Assembly: GCA_034520215.1 (NCBI GenBank)
Contig: JAXHNR010000002.1
Span: forward strand, 594,642-658,641
DNA from: Candidatus Krumholzibacteriota bacterium
GTDB taxonomy: Bacteria; Krumholzibacteriota; Krumholzibacteriia; Krumholzibacteriales; WJIX01
Direction of reading: 5' to 3'
DNA length: 64,000 nucleotides
The translations under genes were made by a program, and so were the position numbers. Of this stretch, positions 17,473 through 25,303 are shown one piece after another. The notes beneath the pieces are model-generated. The model was not told where the DNA came from. It saw nothing but the letters and a program-made list of their open reading frames with translations, and made no database searches. The number at the start of each line of letters is the position of its first letter. Positions within the stretch are counted from its first letter, which is position 1.

Positions 17473-17814
17473 GTGAGAATACTTAGAAAACCTGTAAAAA
17501 TAGATGAATTAAAGAGAATCGCCGCGGACACATTCGGCGATATGGTTAAGGCTGTCGTCGATGTACGTCTGGGGCTTATCGTGATTAACGCCGAATTACA
17601 TTCTGATCAGGAAGCATTGCTGATAGAAAACGGTTCCAGCCAGAAAGATCTGTGGGGTATAAATTTCTACCCTTACCTGGAAGGCGATGATTTTGTCGAA
17701 TTCGATTCCATGATTAATATGCGTCCTTCCGGGGGGAACATGAGCCGCGGGGTGGATGATCCTTCGGTACGAAAAGCGGTTCTCGCAATAGTAGAAAGAT
17801 GGGTGAAGAGATGA
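17473..17814 (+). CDS. DUF5674 family protein
   Basis: The start is GTG 17473 (VRILRKPVK), 5 nt after GGGAG; the frame extends to 17455 without a site. The 113-residue protein matches the small DUF5674 family: VKAVVDVRLGLIVINAELHSDQEALL, then LWGINFYP and the 'MINMRPSGGNMSRGVDDPSVR' end. The function is unknown. Its stop codon overlaps the next gene by ATGA, and umuD/umuC follow within 400 nt, so the four genes may be one operon. Confidence 0.8.
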   Translation: MRILRKPVKIDELKRIAADTFGDMVKAVVDVRLGLIVINAELHSDQEALLIENGSSQKDLWGINFYPYLEGDDFVEFDSMINMRPSGGNMSRGVDDPSVRKAVLAIVERWVKR

Positions 17815-18137
17815 ATTGCCGGCATAAAGAGCTTGCTTCGGGAAGATGGCAGAAATTATCTCTTTCTGTGCAGTTGGCCAATATCGGCAGTGAAGTCAGC
17901 CGCGCGCTCAACTGGCGTAAGAAGGATAATGAGGAATACTCCAGACGAGCCGCCGCGAGAGCCCTTGAACTGCTTGATTTGAGTCTCGATTCCACCAGGT
18001 CGTTTCCGAGGCTCAAGGAGCTGGCCCGTCTGCGCGAAGCCGTGGTTGACTACTTTTACGGGACCAACCAGTTCTCTTCCTCTGAAGACTTGTGGCGGAA
18101 ATACTTTGACCATTTTAATTTCGCCGCGCGAAAATAG
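17811..18137 (+). CDS. Small conserved helical protein next to DUF5674
   Basis: The start is ATG 17811, overlapping the DUF5674 stop codon (ATGA), which argues for coupled translation. The 108-residue protein is predicted to be helical. It has SLSVQLANIGSEVSRALNW, then ARALELLDLSLDS, RLKELARLREAVVDYFYG and a C-terminal aromatic W-KYFDHFNF end. It has no signal, membrane segment or catalytic motif. I recognise the type only as a hypothetical protein, and the function is unknown. Confidence 0.7.
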   Translation: MNCRHKELASGRWQKLSLSVQLANIGSEVSRALNWRKKDNEEYSRRAAARALELLDLSLDSTRSFPRLKELARLREAVVDYFYGTNQFSSSEDLWRKYFDHFNFAARK

Positions 18138-18179
18138 AACGGACACGCAACCGGTCAATACCGGGATCGGAGAGACCCT

Positions 18180-18632
18180 GTGATAAAGATAAAGAGAATA
18201 AAGACAACACCGAAAATAGATTTTTACACGGCTGATACATCTTCAGAGATGCTGCTTCCTTATGTCGACAGCGGTATAGCCGCGGGATTTCCGTCTCCCG
18301 CTGAAGATTATATCGATCTGGCTCTCGATCTCAACAAAGAACTCGTAAGTAATCCAAGCTCCACATTTTACGGCCGGGTAAAAGGCTCCTCGATGAAAGA
18401 CGCCGGCATTCATAACGGCGATATTCTTGTTATCGATAAATCCCTTGAGCCTGTAAACGGAAGAGTGGCTGTCTGCTTTATAGACGGTGAATTTACCCTG
18501 AAGAGGATAAAATTCGCCGGGGAAAGACTTTTTCTCGTTCCCGACAATGAAGATTATGACCCGGTTGAGGTGACACCGGAAAACGATTTTATTGTCTGGG
18601 GTATAGTTACCTATATTATCAAGAAGATGTAG
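18180..18632 (+). CDS. umuD: UmuD-like self-cleaving S24 peptidase (Pol V subunit)
   Basis: The GTG at 18180 follows GGAGAG by 5 nt. The 150-residue protein has the UmuD layout: cleavage site A35-G36 (AAGFPSPAEDY), catalytic S71 in GSSM and K108 in EFTLKRI. Spacings from cleavage Gly to Ser (35) and Ser to Lys (37) equal those of E. coli UmuD. After RecA-stimulated self-cleavage, UmuD' joins UmuC to form translesion polymerase V. It is 2 nt upstream of umuC. No convincing LexA box is visible in the 42-nt upstream gap, so SOS control, if any, may act at the start of the DUF5674 operon. Confidence 0.94.
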   Translation: MIKIKRIKTTPKIDFYTADTSSEMLLPYVDSGIAAGFPSPAEDYIDLALDLNKELVSNPSSTFYGRVKGSSMKDAGIHNGDILVIDKSLEPVNGRVAVCFIDGEFTLKRIKFAGERLFLVPDNEDYDPVEVTPENDFIVWGIVTYIIKKM

Positions 18633-18634
18633 CC

Positions 18635-19897
18635 ATGTTCGCCTTAGTTGACTGCAATAATTTCTACGCCTCTTGTGAGCGCGTCTTCAGACCCGACTTG
18701 CGCGGCAGGCCCGTTGTGGTGCTTTCCAATAATGACGGGTGTATTATCGCGCGTTCAGATGAAGCAAAGGCCCTCGGGATTAAGATGGGGCAGCCCTTTT
18801 TCGAGTCCGAGTATTTTCTCAGGGAAAAAGAGGTCGCGGTTTTTTCCTCCAACTACGCCCTCTACGGCGATATGTCCCGGCGGGTGATGAATATACTCGG
18901 CAGGTTTACCCCGCGGCTGGAAATCTACTCCGTCGATGAAGCGTTTCTGGATCTTAGCGGATTTTCCCGCTATGATCTATCCGCTTACGCGGATAGAATC
19001 CGCCGGGAGGTTGTAAAAAGAACGGGTATTCCGGTCAGCGTCGGCATCGGCGCGACCAAGACGCTGGCCAAAGCCGCGAGCCGTTTCGCGAAGAAAAATG
19101 CGGAGTGCCGCGGAACACTGGTAATAGAGGGGCCGGAGGAAAGGGACTTTTATCTCGAGAAACTTCCCGTAGGTGATATCTGGGGGATAGGCAGGCGGTA
19201 CGGCGGAAAACTGCGCCGGCATAATGTGAAAAGCGCCGGGGACTTTTCCCGGCTTCCTGACAGGTGGGTAAAACGGGAAATGACAGTTACGGGTCTGCGC
19301 TTAAAAAGGGAACTGCGGGGAGAGCCGTGCATTCAGCTGGAAGAAGTTCCGGGCGCCAAGAAAGCCATATGCACCTCCCGTTCTTTCGGCACCATGCAGA
19401 CCCGGCTGCGGAATATCGAGGAGGCGGTGGCGACATTCGCCAACAATTGCGCCGCTAAGCTCAGAAGTCAGCACTCGCGCGCGAACATAGTCATGGTTTT
19501 TATTCATACTAACCCCTTCAGAGAGAAGGACCCGCAGTATGCCCGCAGCCGGGTGCTGAAACTTCCGGTGCCGTCAAACAGCAGTATGGAAATAGTAAGC
19601 TACGCCCTTGCCGGGCTCAGGAGCATATACAGAGAGGGCTACCGCTACAAGAAAGCGGGTGTTATCACGGCCGGCATTGTCCCTGAAGGACAGACGCAGA
19701 CATCCCTGTTCGACAATGTTAAGAGGGAAAAGCACAGTAAGGTCATGGATGCTTTTGACAGCGTCAATGACCGCTACGGGAGAGAGACGATAAAAATAGG
19801 CGCTCAGGGGAGCGGCAGTGAATGGAGACTGCGGCAGGAAAGGCTTTCTCCCCGCTATACAACCAGCTGGCGTGATATTATAACGGTAAAGGTCTGA
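18635..19897 (+). CDS. umuC: UmuC-like Y-family DNA polymerase (Pol V catalytic subunit)
   Basis: The 420-residue Y-family polymerase has metal-binding D6 (FALVDCNNFYASCE) and D101/E102 (YSVDEAFLDLSG). The palm/fingers segment VSVGIGATKTLAKAAS, HhH thumb and little-finger domains follow in order. A UmuC-specific C-terminal tail covers about residues 370-420. It copies past DNA lesions with UmuD'2. It is tightly coupled to umuD, and a rho-independent terminator follows the stop codon. Confidence 0.95.
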   Translation: MFALVDCNNFYASCERVFRPDLRGRPVVVLSNNDGCIIARSDEAKALGIKMGQPFFESEYFLREKEVAVFSSNYALYGDMSRRVMNILGRFTPRLEIYSVDEAFLDLSGFSRYDLSAYADRIRREVVKRTGIPVSVGIGATKTLAKAASRFAKKNAECRGTLVIEGPEERDFYLEKLPVGDIWGIGRRYGGKLRRHNVKSAGDFSRLPDRWVKREMTVTGLRLKRELRGEPCIQLEEVPGAKKAICTSRSFGTMQTRLRNIEEAVATFANNCAAKLRSQHSRANIVMVFIHTNPFREKDPQYARSRVLKLPVPSNSSMEIVSYALAGLRSIYREGYRYKKAGVITAGIVPEGQTQTSLFDNVKREKHSKVMDAFDSVNDRYGRETIKIGAQGSGSEWRLRQERLSPRYTTSWRDIITVKV

Positions 19898-19918
19898 TTA
19901 TATGTGTCTTAATTACGC

Positions 19919-19951
19919 CCTGAGTGTTGACGCTCGGAAATTGTTTTTTTT
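19919..19951 (+). terminator. Rho-independent terminator after umuC
   Basis: Stem CC(T)GAGTG / CGCTCGG (19919-19926 and 19931-19937, one bulged T, one G-T pair) with loop TTGA, followed by AAATTG and eight Ts (19944-19951). It lies 21 nt beyond the umuC stop. Confidence 0.7.
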
Positions 19952-20044
19952 GTTTTATACTAAGGGTGTATTCCTTTACATTTCATAAGGAGAAATTGTA
20001 CCGGTTGTATTCTGTCAACACGGAATTCAGAGGCAGGGTCTGTT

Positions 20045-20800
20045 ATGGCTGTTTTAAAACTGAGATACGTAGGCGGTGATTCGTTTATACACCTTATGAA
20101 CCCGGCCGCAAAGCTTTTGATCCTGTTCCTTATTGTACTGTCTGTGTTTATGTACGGCCCGGCCGTAAATGCCGCGCTGGCCGTGTTTATTTTTCTTCTA
20201 TACGCGGCAGGCGGGGTTAAGATTAAGAGATACTTCTCCGGTTTAAAGCTCCTTCCGCTTTTTGTTGTTTTGATAGTAGCGGCTAATGTCATTTTCTTAA
20301 GGGACGGGCAATCCCTTTTCAGCCATGCCGTCCGGGGGCTTCTGCAGGGGCTTAAAGTGCTGGTTCTTATCACTTCAGCCGGATTTTTCCTCGCGGTAAC
20401 AGATCCGGTGGATCTTTCGGATTCAATTGTGTCCGTGTTGAAACCTCTCGAAAGTATCGGGCTGAGAAGAGAGGATGTTTCACTTTTTCTGATGATTGTT
20501 TTCAGCTTTCTTCCTCACATCGCCGAGGAAGCGGAAAGAATCAAAATTGCCCGCTTTGTAAGGTGCGGGCGCGGAAGCTGGCTGTCCGGAAAGAAAGGCG
20601 GAGTCGTTCCCTTTCTAGCGCCCCTTATAGCATCTCTTATGAGGAGGGCCGGCGAGCTTGAACTGGCTCTGAGGGCCAGGCAATACGGAACCGGAAGCGG
20701 AAGGATCCTTAATCTGGAACGGCGAATGTCGGCGCGGGATATATCAATTGTTATTATAGCAATTCTGTTGTTTTCGGCGGGTTTATATGCGAAATATTAA
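20045..20800 (+). CDS. ecfT: Energy-coupling factor (ECF) transporter transmembrane protein EcfT
   Basis: The 251-residue protein has about five membrane segments. The two cytoplasmic coupling-helix motifs of EcfT appear as KIARFVRCGRG and ALRARQYG (the Ala-Arg-x motifs that grip the ATPases). EcfT links the ATPase pair EcfA/EcfA' to substrate-binding S components for vitamin or metal uptake. No EcfA or S-component gene is visible in the window, so these must lie elsewhere. It overlaps truA by 14 nt, a pairing also seen in Firmicutes (ecfA-ecfA-ecfT-truA). Confidence 0.88.
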   Translation: MAVLKLRYVGGDSFIHLMNPAAKLLILFLIVLSVFMYGPAVNAALAVFIFLLYAAGGVKIKRYFSGLKLLPLFVVLIVAANVIFLRDGQSLFSHAVRGLLQGLKVLVLITSAGFFLAVTDPVDLSDSIVSVLKPLESIGLRREDVSLFLMIVFSFLPHIAEEAERIKIARFVRCGRGSWLSGKKGGVVPFLAPLIASLMRRAGELELALRARQYGTGSGRILNLERRMSARDISIVIIAILLFSAGLYAKY

Positions 20801-21518
20801 ATTGACAATAGAGTATGACGGAAGCGCTTTCTCCGGCTGGCAGATTCAACCCTCCGAGAGGACAGTGCAGGGTGAGATTGAGAGCGCGGTCACAAAACTT
20901 ACCGGAAGCGCGGTAAAGGTTATAGGCGCGGGTAGAACCGACGCGGGAGTGCACGCTGTCGGGCAGGCGGCAAATTTTCATATTGAATCTGATCATTCGC
21001 CGGCAACGATAGGGAGAGCTCTAAACAACATTCTGCCCTCTGATATTTTAATAAGGAATACACGGGAAGTCCCTCTGTCGTTTCATTCCCGCTATGACGC
21101 TAAGCATAAAACCTATAATTATATATTTATTACAAAAAAAACCGCCCTGTGGAGAAAGTCTTATCTGCGGGTAAGAGAGAATCTCGATATCGACGCCATG
21201 CGGTACGCTCTGTCGCGTATAAAGGGAAAAAAAGATTTTGCTTCATTCGCCTCATCATCCGGTGTGAAAACAACAGAATGCCGAGTGATTTCAGCAGACC
21301 TCAGGCAGAGAGATCCACTTCTTATAATTTCATTAAAGGCGGACAGGTTTCTATACAATATGGTACGTACTGTAGCCGGGACAGTTCTCGAGGCGGGAAG
21401 GGGAAAGGATTATGATATGGACCGGATTATTGCCGCCCGCGACCGTTCCCGCGCCGGGCCCAACCTGCCTCCTCACGCTCTGTACCTTATGGAAGTCGCG
21501 TATGACCCTCCGGTCTGA
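20787..21518 (+). CDS. truA: tRNA pseudouridine38-40 synthase
   Basis: The 243-residue TruA begins with the typical IEYDGSAFSGWQIQP strand. The catalytic aspartate is D52 in GAGRTDAGVHA. KTYNYIF, FASFASSSG and NMVRTVAGTVLEAGRG mark the second half-domain. It isomerises U38-U40 in the anticodon arm of tRNAs. Its start lies inside the end of ecfT. Confidence 0.96.
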   Translation: MRNIKLTIEYDGSAFSGWQIQPSERTVQGEIESAVTKLTGSAVKVIGAGRTDAGVHAVGQAANFHIESDHSPATIGRALNNILPSDILIRNTREVPLSFHSRYDAKHKTYNYIFITKKTALWRKSYLRVRENLDIDAMRYALSRIKGKKDFASFASSSGVKTTECRVISADLRQRDPLLIISLKADRFLYNMVRTVAGTVLEAGRGKDYDMDRIIAARDRSRAGPNLPPHALYLMEVAYDPPV

Positions 21519-22057
21519 TGGCGAGGGGCGGGCGGGGGTAATTCTGAACTTTTATCATGGAAGGGCGGCCGCGAGATTAAGTAATATCTTTTTGAACAAC
21601 TCTTTAAGCGGTTTACGCGCCTCGTTCTCTCCGCTAATGTCCCCTCACTGCGTTCTCTCATCGAGGATCTCGCGTCATCTCTACCTCTCGTACCAGGGCC
21701 CTCGCCTTAAAAAAGATCTCTTCGCCAGATGCATATTCAGCCTTTGTCTCTTCCCGGATCTCTATCTCAGCTGTTAACTCTTCCAGTAGTTCTTCTTCTT
21801 TCTCTTCCCCGCTCCCCCGCGCAGACTCTGCCGCCTCCGGAAGAGCCGTCCACACCCCTTCCCCAAAACAAAGAAGCTTCCTTAGCGCAGGAAGGGGGTC
21901 ATGATCTCTCTTCCTATTCTCGGACTCCACTTGCCGAAGAGATTGAAAAAGCGGCTGATTTATGGTAAAATAATACAGGATTGCGGGTTATTCCGCCCGC
22001 TGAGTCCTAATGTTGCTTGAATATTAGCTTTTAACTTTCACCAAAGAGGAGATTAAC
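21519..22057. other. Intergenic region with possible gene remnant on the minus strand
   Basis: No confident gene. A minus-strand frame (about 21658-21970) reads FQSLRQVESENRK and later a Glu-rich helix ending REVEMTRDPR. It has coding-like composition but no ribosome binding site and no recognised family, so it may be a decayed gene. The last 20 nt carry the AGAGGAG ribosome binding site of the carboxypeptidase. Confidence 0.35.
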
Positions 22058-24358
22058 TTGAAGATATTTAAAACGGCAGCCGTTTTGTTGATTCTGGCGG
22101 GCATTCTTCCCGCTGCCGAGGCGGCTGAAGACAGCACCGCTCTTCTCAGGATTGAACTGGGAAAAAGTATAACTTACGGAGATCTCATTGAAAGAAATAT
22201 CGATGTACTGGCGGTGTACCGCGACGGGAGAGCCGACATCGCGGTAAATGAACAACAGCGCAGGTGGATCGATTCCGAACTGCCGGGATACCAGGTTCTT
22301 CACGAGCAGGGGATGCCGCGGGCCTCGGCGGAACTGGACTCCAACCTGGGAAATTACCATACATACGCCGAGATGGAAGCTGCTCTGGACTCCCTTGCCG
22401 GCCTGTTTCCCCAGATCAGCAGACTGGATACCCTGGGAACCAGTGTGGAAGGGAGGCTGATCAGGGGTATCAAGATTTCCGATAACGCCGGCCTTGACGA
22501 GGATGAACCGGAGGTTCTGATAATGGGGTGCCATCACGCCAGAGAGCTTATGTCAGTGGAGGTCCCGCTGCTTCTGGCAGAGCACCTGCTCGACGGGTAC
22601 GGAGAAAGCAGCCGGATCATGGATCTGGTGGACGGCAGGGAAATCTGGATAGTCCCGATGGTAAACCCGGACGGCCACGTCTACGTTCAGTTCAATCACG
22701 GCGGCGAATCCTATAACTGGTGGAGGAAGAACCGCCGGGACAACCTTGACGGCACCTACGGCGTGGACCTTAACAGGAACTACAGCTACAAATGGGGGTA
22801 CGACAACACCGGCTCCTCCCCGAACACCAGCTCACTTGTTTACAGGGGGCCGGCCCCTTTCAGCGAACCAGAAACCCAGGCGGTAAGGGATTTCTGCGCG
22901 GAACGTTCATTCGGCGTGGCACTATCATATCATTCATACAGTGAGCTTATACTCTACCCCTGGGGGTACAGCCCTATTTATACCGAAGACCATGAATTCT
23001 TTTCCACATTCGCGGACTCGCTGGAAAGAGGCACCGGATACCTTCCCGGCTGTTCGGCCACCGGCGCTATCTATCCCACTAACGGGGACACCGACGACTG
23101 GGCATACGGAGAGACTACCGGGAAGAACAGATTCTACTGCTTTACTGTAGAGCTGAATTCCTATCAGGAAGGAGGTTTCGCCCCTCCGGATACTCTGATA
23201 CAGCCCACCTTTGAAAAGGTGTTGGATCTGAATCTCACTGCGATAGAGAAAGCGGATGAACCGTTCAGCGTAATCGGCCCGGAAATTCCTGTGCTAAGTG
23301 AGGTTACCCCCCTGGCAAATCCCGATTTTCTGCTGGAGTGGTCCGGCCCGGTCCCCTCCGACCCGAATCAGCCGTCAGGGTACCGGATTTCGGAATACAG
23401 AGGGCTGTCCGGAATCAGGGACTTCTGTGAACCCGGAGATACCCTGTGGAGCACCGATGGATTCTATCTGACTGATACCCGTTCCAACGCGGGCACTCAC
23501 AGTTTTTATTCGGACATGGGAAGCAGTATGAACAATACTATGGCAATGGAAACCGATTATAGCCGCAGTTTTGGGGATACCCTCCGCTGCATGCTGTGGC
23601 ACGATATCGAAACGGACTGGGACTACGCCTACCTGGAAGCGAGCCTCGACCGGGGCCTGACCTATACCACCGTCCCGGGGGATATTACCACCGATTACGA
23701 CCCCAACGGAAATAACAGAGGTAACGGTATAACCGGGAATTCAGGAGGATGGGTGCAGGCCAGTTTTTATATCGGCGACATTCCCGATATAACCGCCGAT
23801 GAGGTAATCAAGCTCCGTTTCGCCTACATCACCGACGCCTATGTGGACGAAGAGGGTATTTACGTCGACGATGTTTCACCCACCTCTTACTGCGAGCGTA
23901 AATTGTTGCTGGCCGAGGAAGTTCAGGATACCTTCTATGTGGTTGACCCCTCTGAAACAGGTGATTACGCTTACCAGGTAAAAGCTTTTGACAATGAAGG
24001 GCACCTGAGCAGGGGCAGCAATATAGTATTCCATTCAGTCAGTGATATAACCGATGATATAGCGGACCCGGCCCATCTGACAGAACTGAAGCAGAATTAC
24101 CCGAACCCGTTCAATCCCAGCACCAGGATAGAGTTCATCGTTGGGGGGAGGAAACCAGCGCCGGTTACCCTGGAAATTTTCGATGTTTCCGGAAGGAAGG
24201 CAGCTTCCATACTGGAGAGAAACATGGCGCCGGGGAAGTATTCGGTTCGGTGGGATGGACGGGGAGACAGCGGCCGGAAGCTGGTCAGCGGGATATATTT
24301 CATGCGGCTTTCCGCAGCCGAGCGGGTTATCTCGAAGAAGATGGTGCTTATGAGGTGA
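22058..24358 (+). CDS. Secreted M14 zinc carboxypeptidase with C-terminal T9SS sorting domain
   Basis: The TTG start at 22058 follows GAGGAG by 6 nt. The 766-residue protein has a signal peptide (1-22). The M14 catalytic domain (about 105-395) has zinc ligands H160 and E163 (HHARE) and H292 (SYHSY) and catalytic E365 (FTVELNSY). A beta-rich region follows (about 400-670). The C-terminal domain from residue 677 has the NYPNPFNPST start and ends in ISKKMVLMR. That domain type directs T9SS secretion and surface attachment in Bacteroidetes and related phyla. It probably removes C-terminal residues from extracellular peptides. Confidence 0.94.
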   Translation: MKIFKTAAVLLILAGILPAAEAAEDSTALLRIELGKSITYGDLIERNIDVLAVYRDGRADIAVNEQQRRWIDSELPGYQVLHEQGMPRASAELDSNLGNYHTYAEMEAALDSLAGLFPQISRLDTLGTSVEGRLIRGIKISDNAGLDEDEPEVLIMGCHHARELMSVEVPLLLAEHLLDGYGESSRIMDLVDGREIWIVPMVNPDGHVYVQFNHGGESYNWWRKNRRDNLDGTYGVDLNRNYSYKWGYDNTGSSPNTSSLVYRGPAPFSEPETQAVRDFCAERSFGVALSYHSYSELILYPWGYSPIYTEDHEFFSTFADSLERGTGYLPGCSATGAIYPTNGDTDDWAYGETTGKNRFYCFTVELNSYQEGGFAPPDTLIQPTFEKVLDLNLTAIEKADEPFSVIGPEIPVLSEVTPLANPDFLLEWSGPVPSDPNQPSGYRISEYRGLSGIRDFCEPGDTLWSTDGFYLTDTRSNAGTHSFYSDMGSSMNNTMAMETDYSRSFGDTLRCMLWHDIETDWDYAYLEASLDRGLTYTTVPGDITTDYDPNGNNRGNGITGNSGGWVQASFYIGDIPDITADEVIKLRFAYITDAYVDEEGIYVDDVSPTSYCERKLLLAEEVQDTFYVVDPSETGDYAYQVKAFDNEGHLSRGSNIVFHSVSDITDDIADPAHLTELKQNYPNPFNPSTRIEFIVGGRKPAPVTLEIFDVSGRKAASILERNMAPGKYSVRWDGRGDSGRKLVSGIYFMRLSAAERVISKKMVLMR

Positions 24359-24367
24359 TATAAATCC

Positions 24368-24476
24368 GGCTGGTGCCAGCCAGCATTTACCAGATCTTCT
24401 TTAATCTCGAAAGGCCTAACTTCTACAGGTAGTATAAAACCCCCTGGCAGCTCGCCAGGGAGAAACAACCGGGGTT
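24368..24476 (+). terminator. Hairpin-rich 3' region after the carboxypeptidase gene
   Basis: Two perfect stems: GGCTGG/CCAGCC (24368-24373, 24376-24381) just after the stop, and CCCTGGC/GCCAGGG with loop AGCTC (24442-24448, 24454-24460). An outer AACCCC/GGGGTT pairing (24438-24443, 24471-24476) competes with the second stem. None is followed by a T run, so termination is only a possibility. Confidence 0.4.
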
Positions 24477-24498
24477 ATCTGAAGAGGCAGCTGTGACC

Positions 24499-24549
24499 CT
24501 GTTACAAATCATCGACTACCTTATAGGTTATAAAATTGGGGAAACTCCA
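24499..24549 (+). repeat. Dispersed promoter-upstream repeat, copy 2
   Basis: A 51-bp match to the minus strand of 15038-15089. In the direction of the gene it reads from CTGTTACAAATC through CCTTATAGG to GGGGAAACTCCA. It ends 15 nt upstream of the transaldolase -35 hexamer. See copy 1. Confidence 0.8.
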
Positions 24550-24564
24550 CATTTGTAAAATTGG

Positions 24565-24593
24565 TTGTCAACTCAGGCAAATCTTTGTATACT
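24565..24593 (+). promoter_or_regulatory. Candidate promoter of the transaldolase gene
   Basis: TTGTCA (24565-24570) and TATACT (24588-24593) are spaced by exactly 17 nt. Each matches the sigma-70 consensus at five of six positions. The ATG is 49 nt downstream of the -10. Confidence 0.65.
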
Positions 24594-24642
24594 GAACTCT
24601 TACTTTTTGAATTGTGAAAATCAGGTTAATAGGGAGGCAGAA

Positions 24643-25287
24643 ATGAAATTCTTTATCGACACGGCAAATGTTCAGCAGATACGCGAAGCGGCGGAACTTG
24701 GAGTTCTTGACGGCGTTACAACTAATCCGACTCTTCTTTCAAGAGAGGAGGGGGGTTTTAAGGATATACTCAAGGAGATCTGTTCGATAGTTCCCGGTCC
24801 TGTCAGTGCCGAGGTTGTCTCTCTCGAGGCGGACGGCATGGTAAAAGAGGGGAAGGAGTTATGCAAGATAGCGGATAATATTATTATAAAGGTTCCCTGC
24901 ATCCGCGAAGGGGTCAAGGCGATTGGAAAATTCAACGCGGAGGGGATCAAGACCAACGCCACTCTCTGTTTCTCAGCCAATCAGGGTCTTTTAGTCGCAA
25001 AAGCGGGAGCGACATACGTCAGCCCTTTTGTGGGAAGAATAGACGACGTCGGATCTCCCGGACTTGATCTCGTTTCTGATCTTGTCATGATATTCAACAA
25101 TTATTCATTTACGTCCCAGGTTATTGTTTCAAGTATCCGCAGTGTTCAGCATGTGTACGAAGCAGCTCTTATGGGAGCCGATGTGGCTACGATTCCTTTG
25201 AAAGTAATAGAACAGCTGATAAAGCATCCCCTTACCGATATAGGAATAGAGAAGTTTCTTGCTGACTGGGAAAAGGTCGAAAAGTAA
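24643..25287 (+). CDS. tal: Transaldolase (small FSA/TalC-type)
   Basis: Start ATG 24643 follows GGGAGG; the frame reaching 24565 would run through the promoter. The 214-residue protein is the short transaldolase form. It has FFIDTANVQQIREA, GVTTNPTLL and Schiff-base K83 in IIKVP, then TLCFSANQGLLVAKAGATYVSPFVGRIDD. It interconverts sedoheptulose-7-P and glyceraldehyde-3-P with erythrose-4-P and fructose-6-P; some relatives act as fructose-6-P aldolases. The htrA gene follows after 16 nt. Confidence 0.94.
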   Translation: MKFFIDTANVQQIREAAELGVLDGVTTNPTLLSREEGGFKDILKEICSIVPGPVSAEVVSLEADGMVKEGKELCKIADNIIIKVPCIREGVKAIGKFNAEGIKTNATLCFSANQGLLVAKAGATYVSPFVGRIDDVGSPGLDLVSDLVMIFNNYSFTSQVIVSSIRSVQHVYEAALMGADVATIPLKVIEQLIKHPLTDIGIEKFLADWEKVEK

Positions 25288-25303
25288 TTTCGGGTGATCT
25301 ACT

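Noticed and set aside
18138-18179. LexA/SOS box before umuD
   Set aside because: No E. coli CTGT-N8-ACAG or Gram-positive GAAC-N4-GTTC palindrome is present. A lineage-specific box cannot be excluded.
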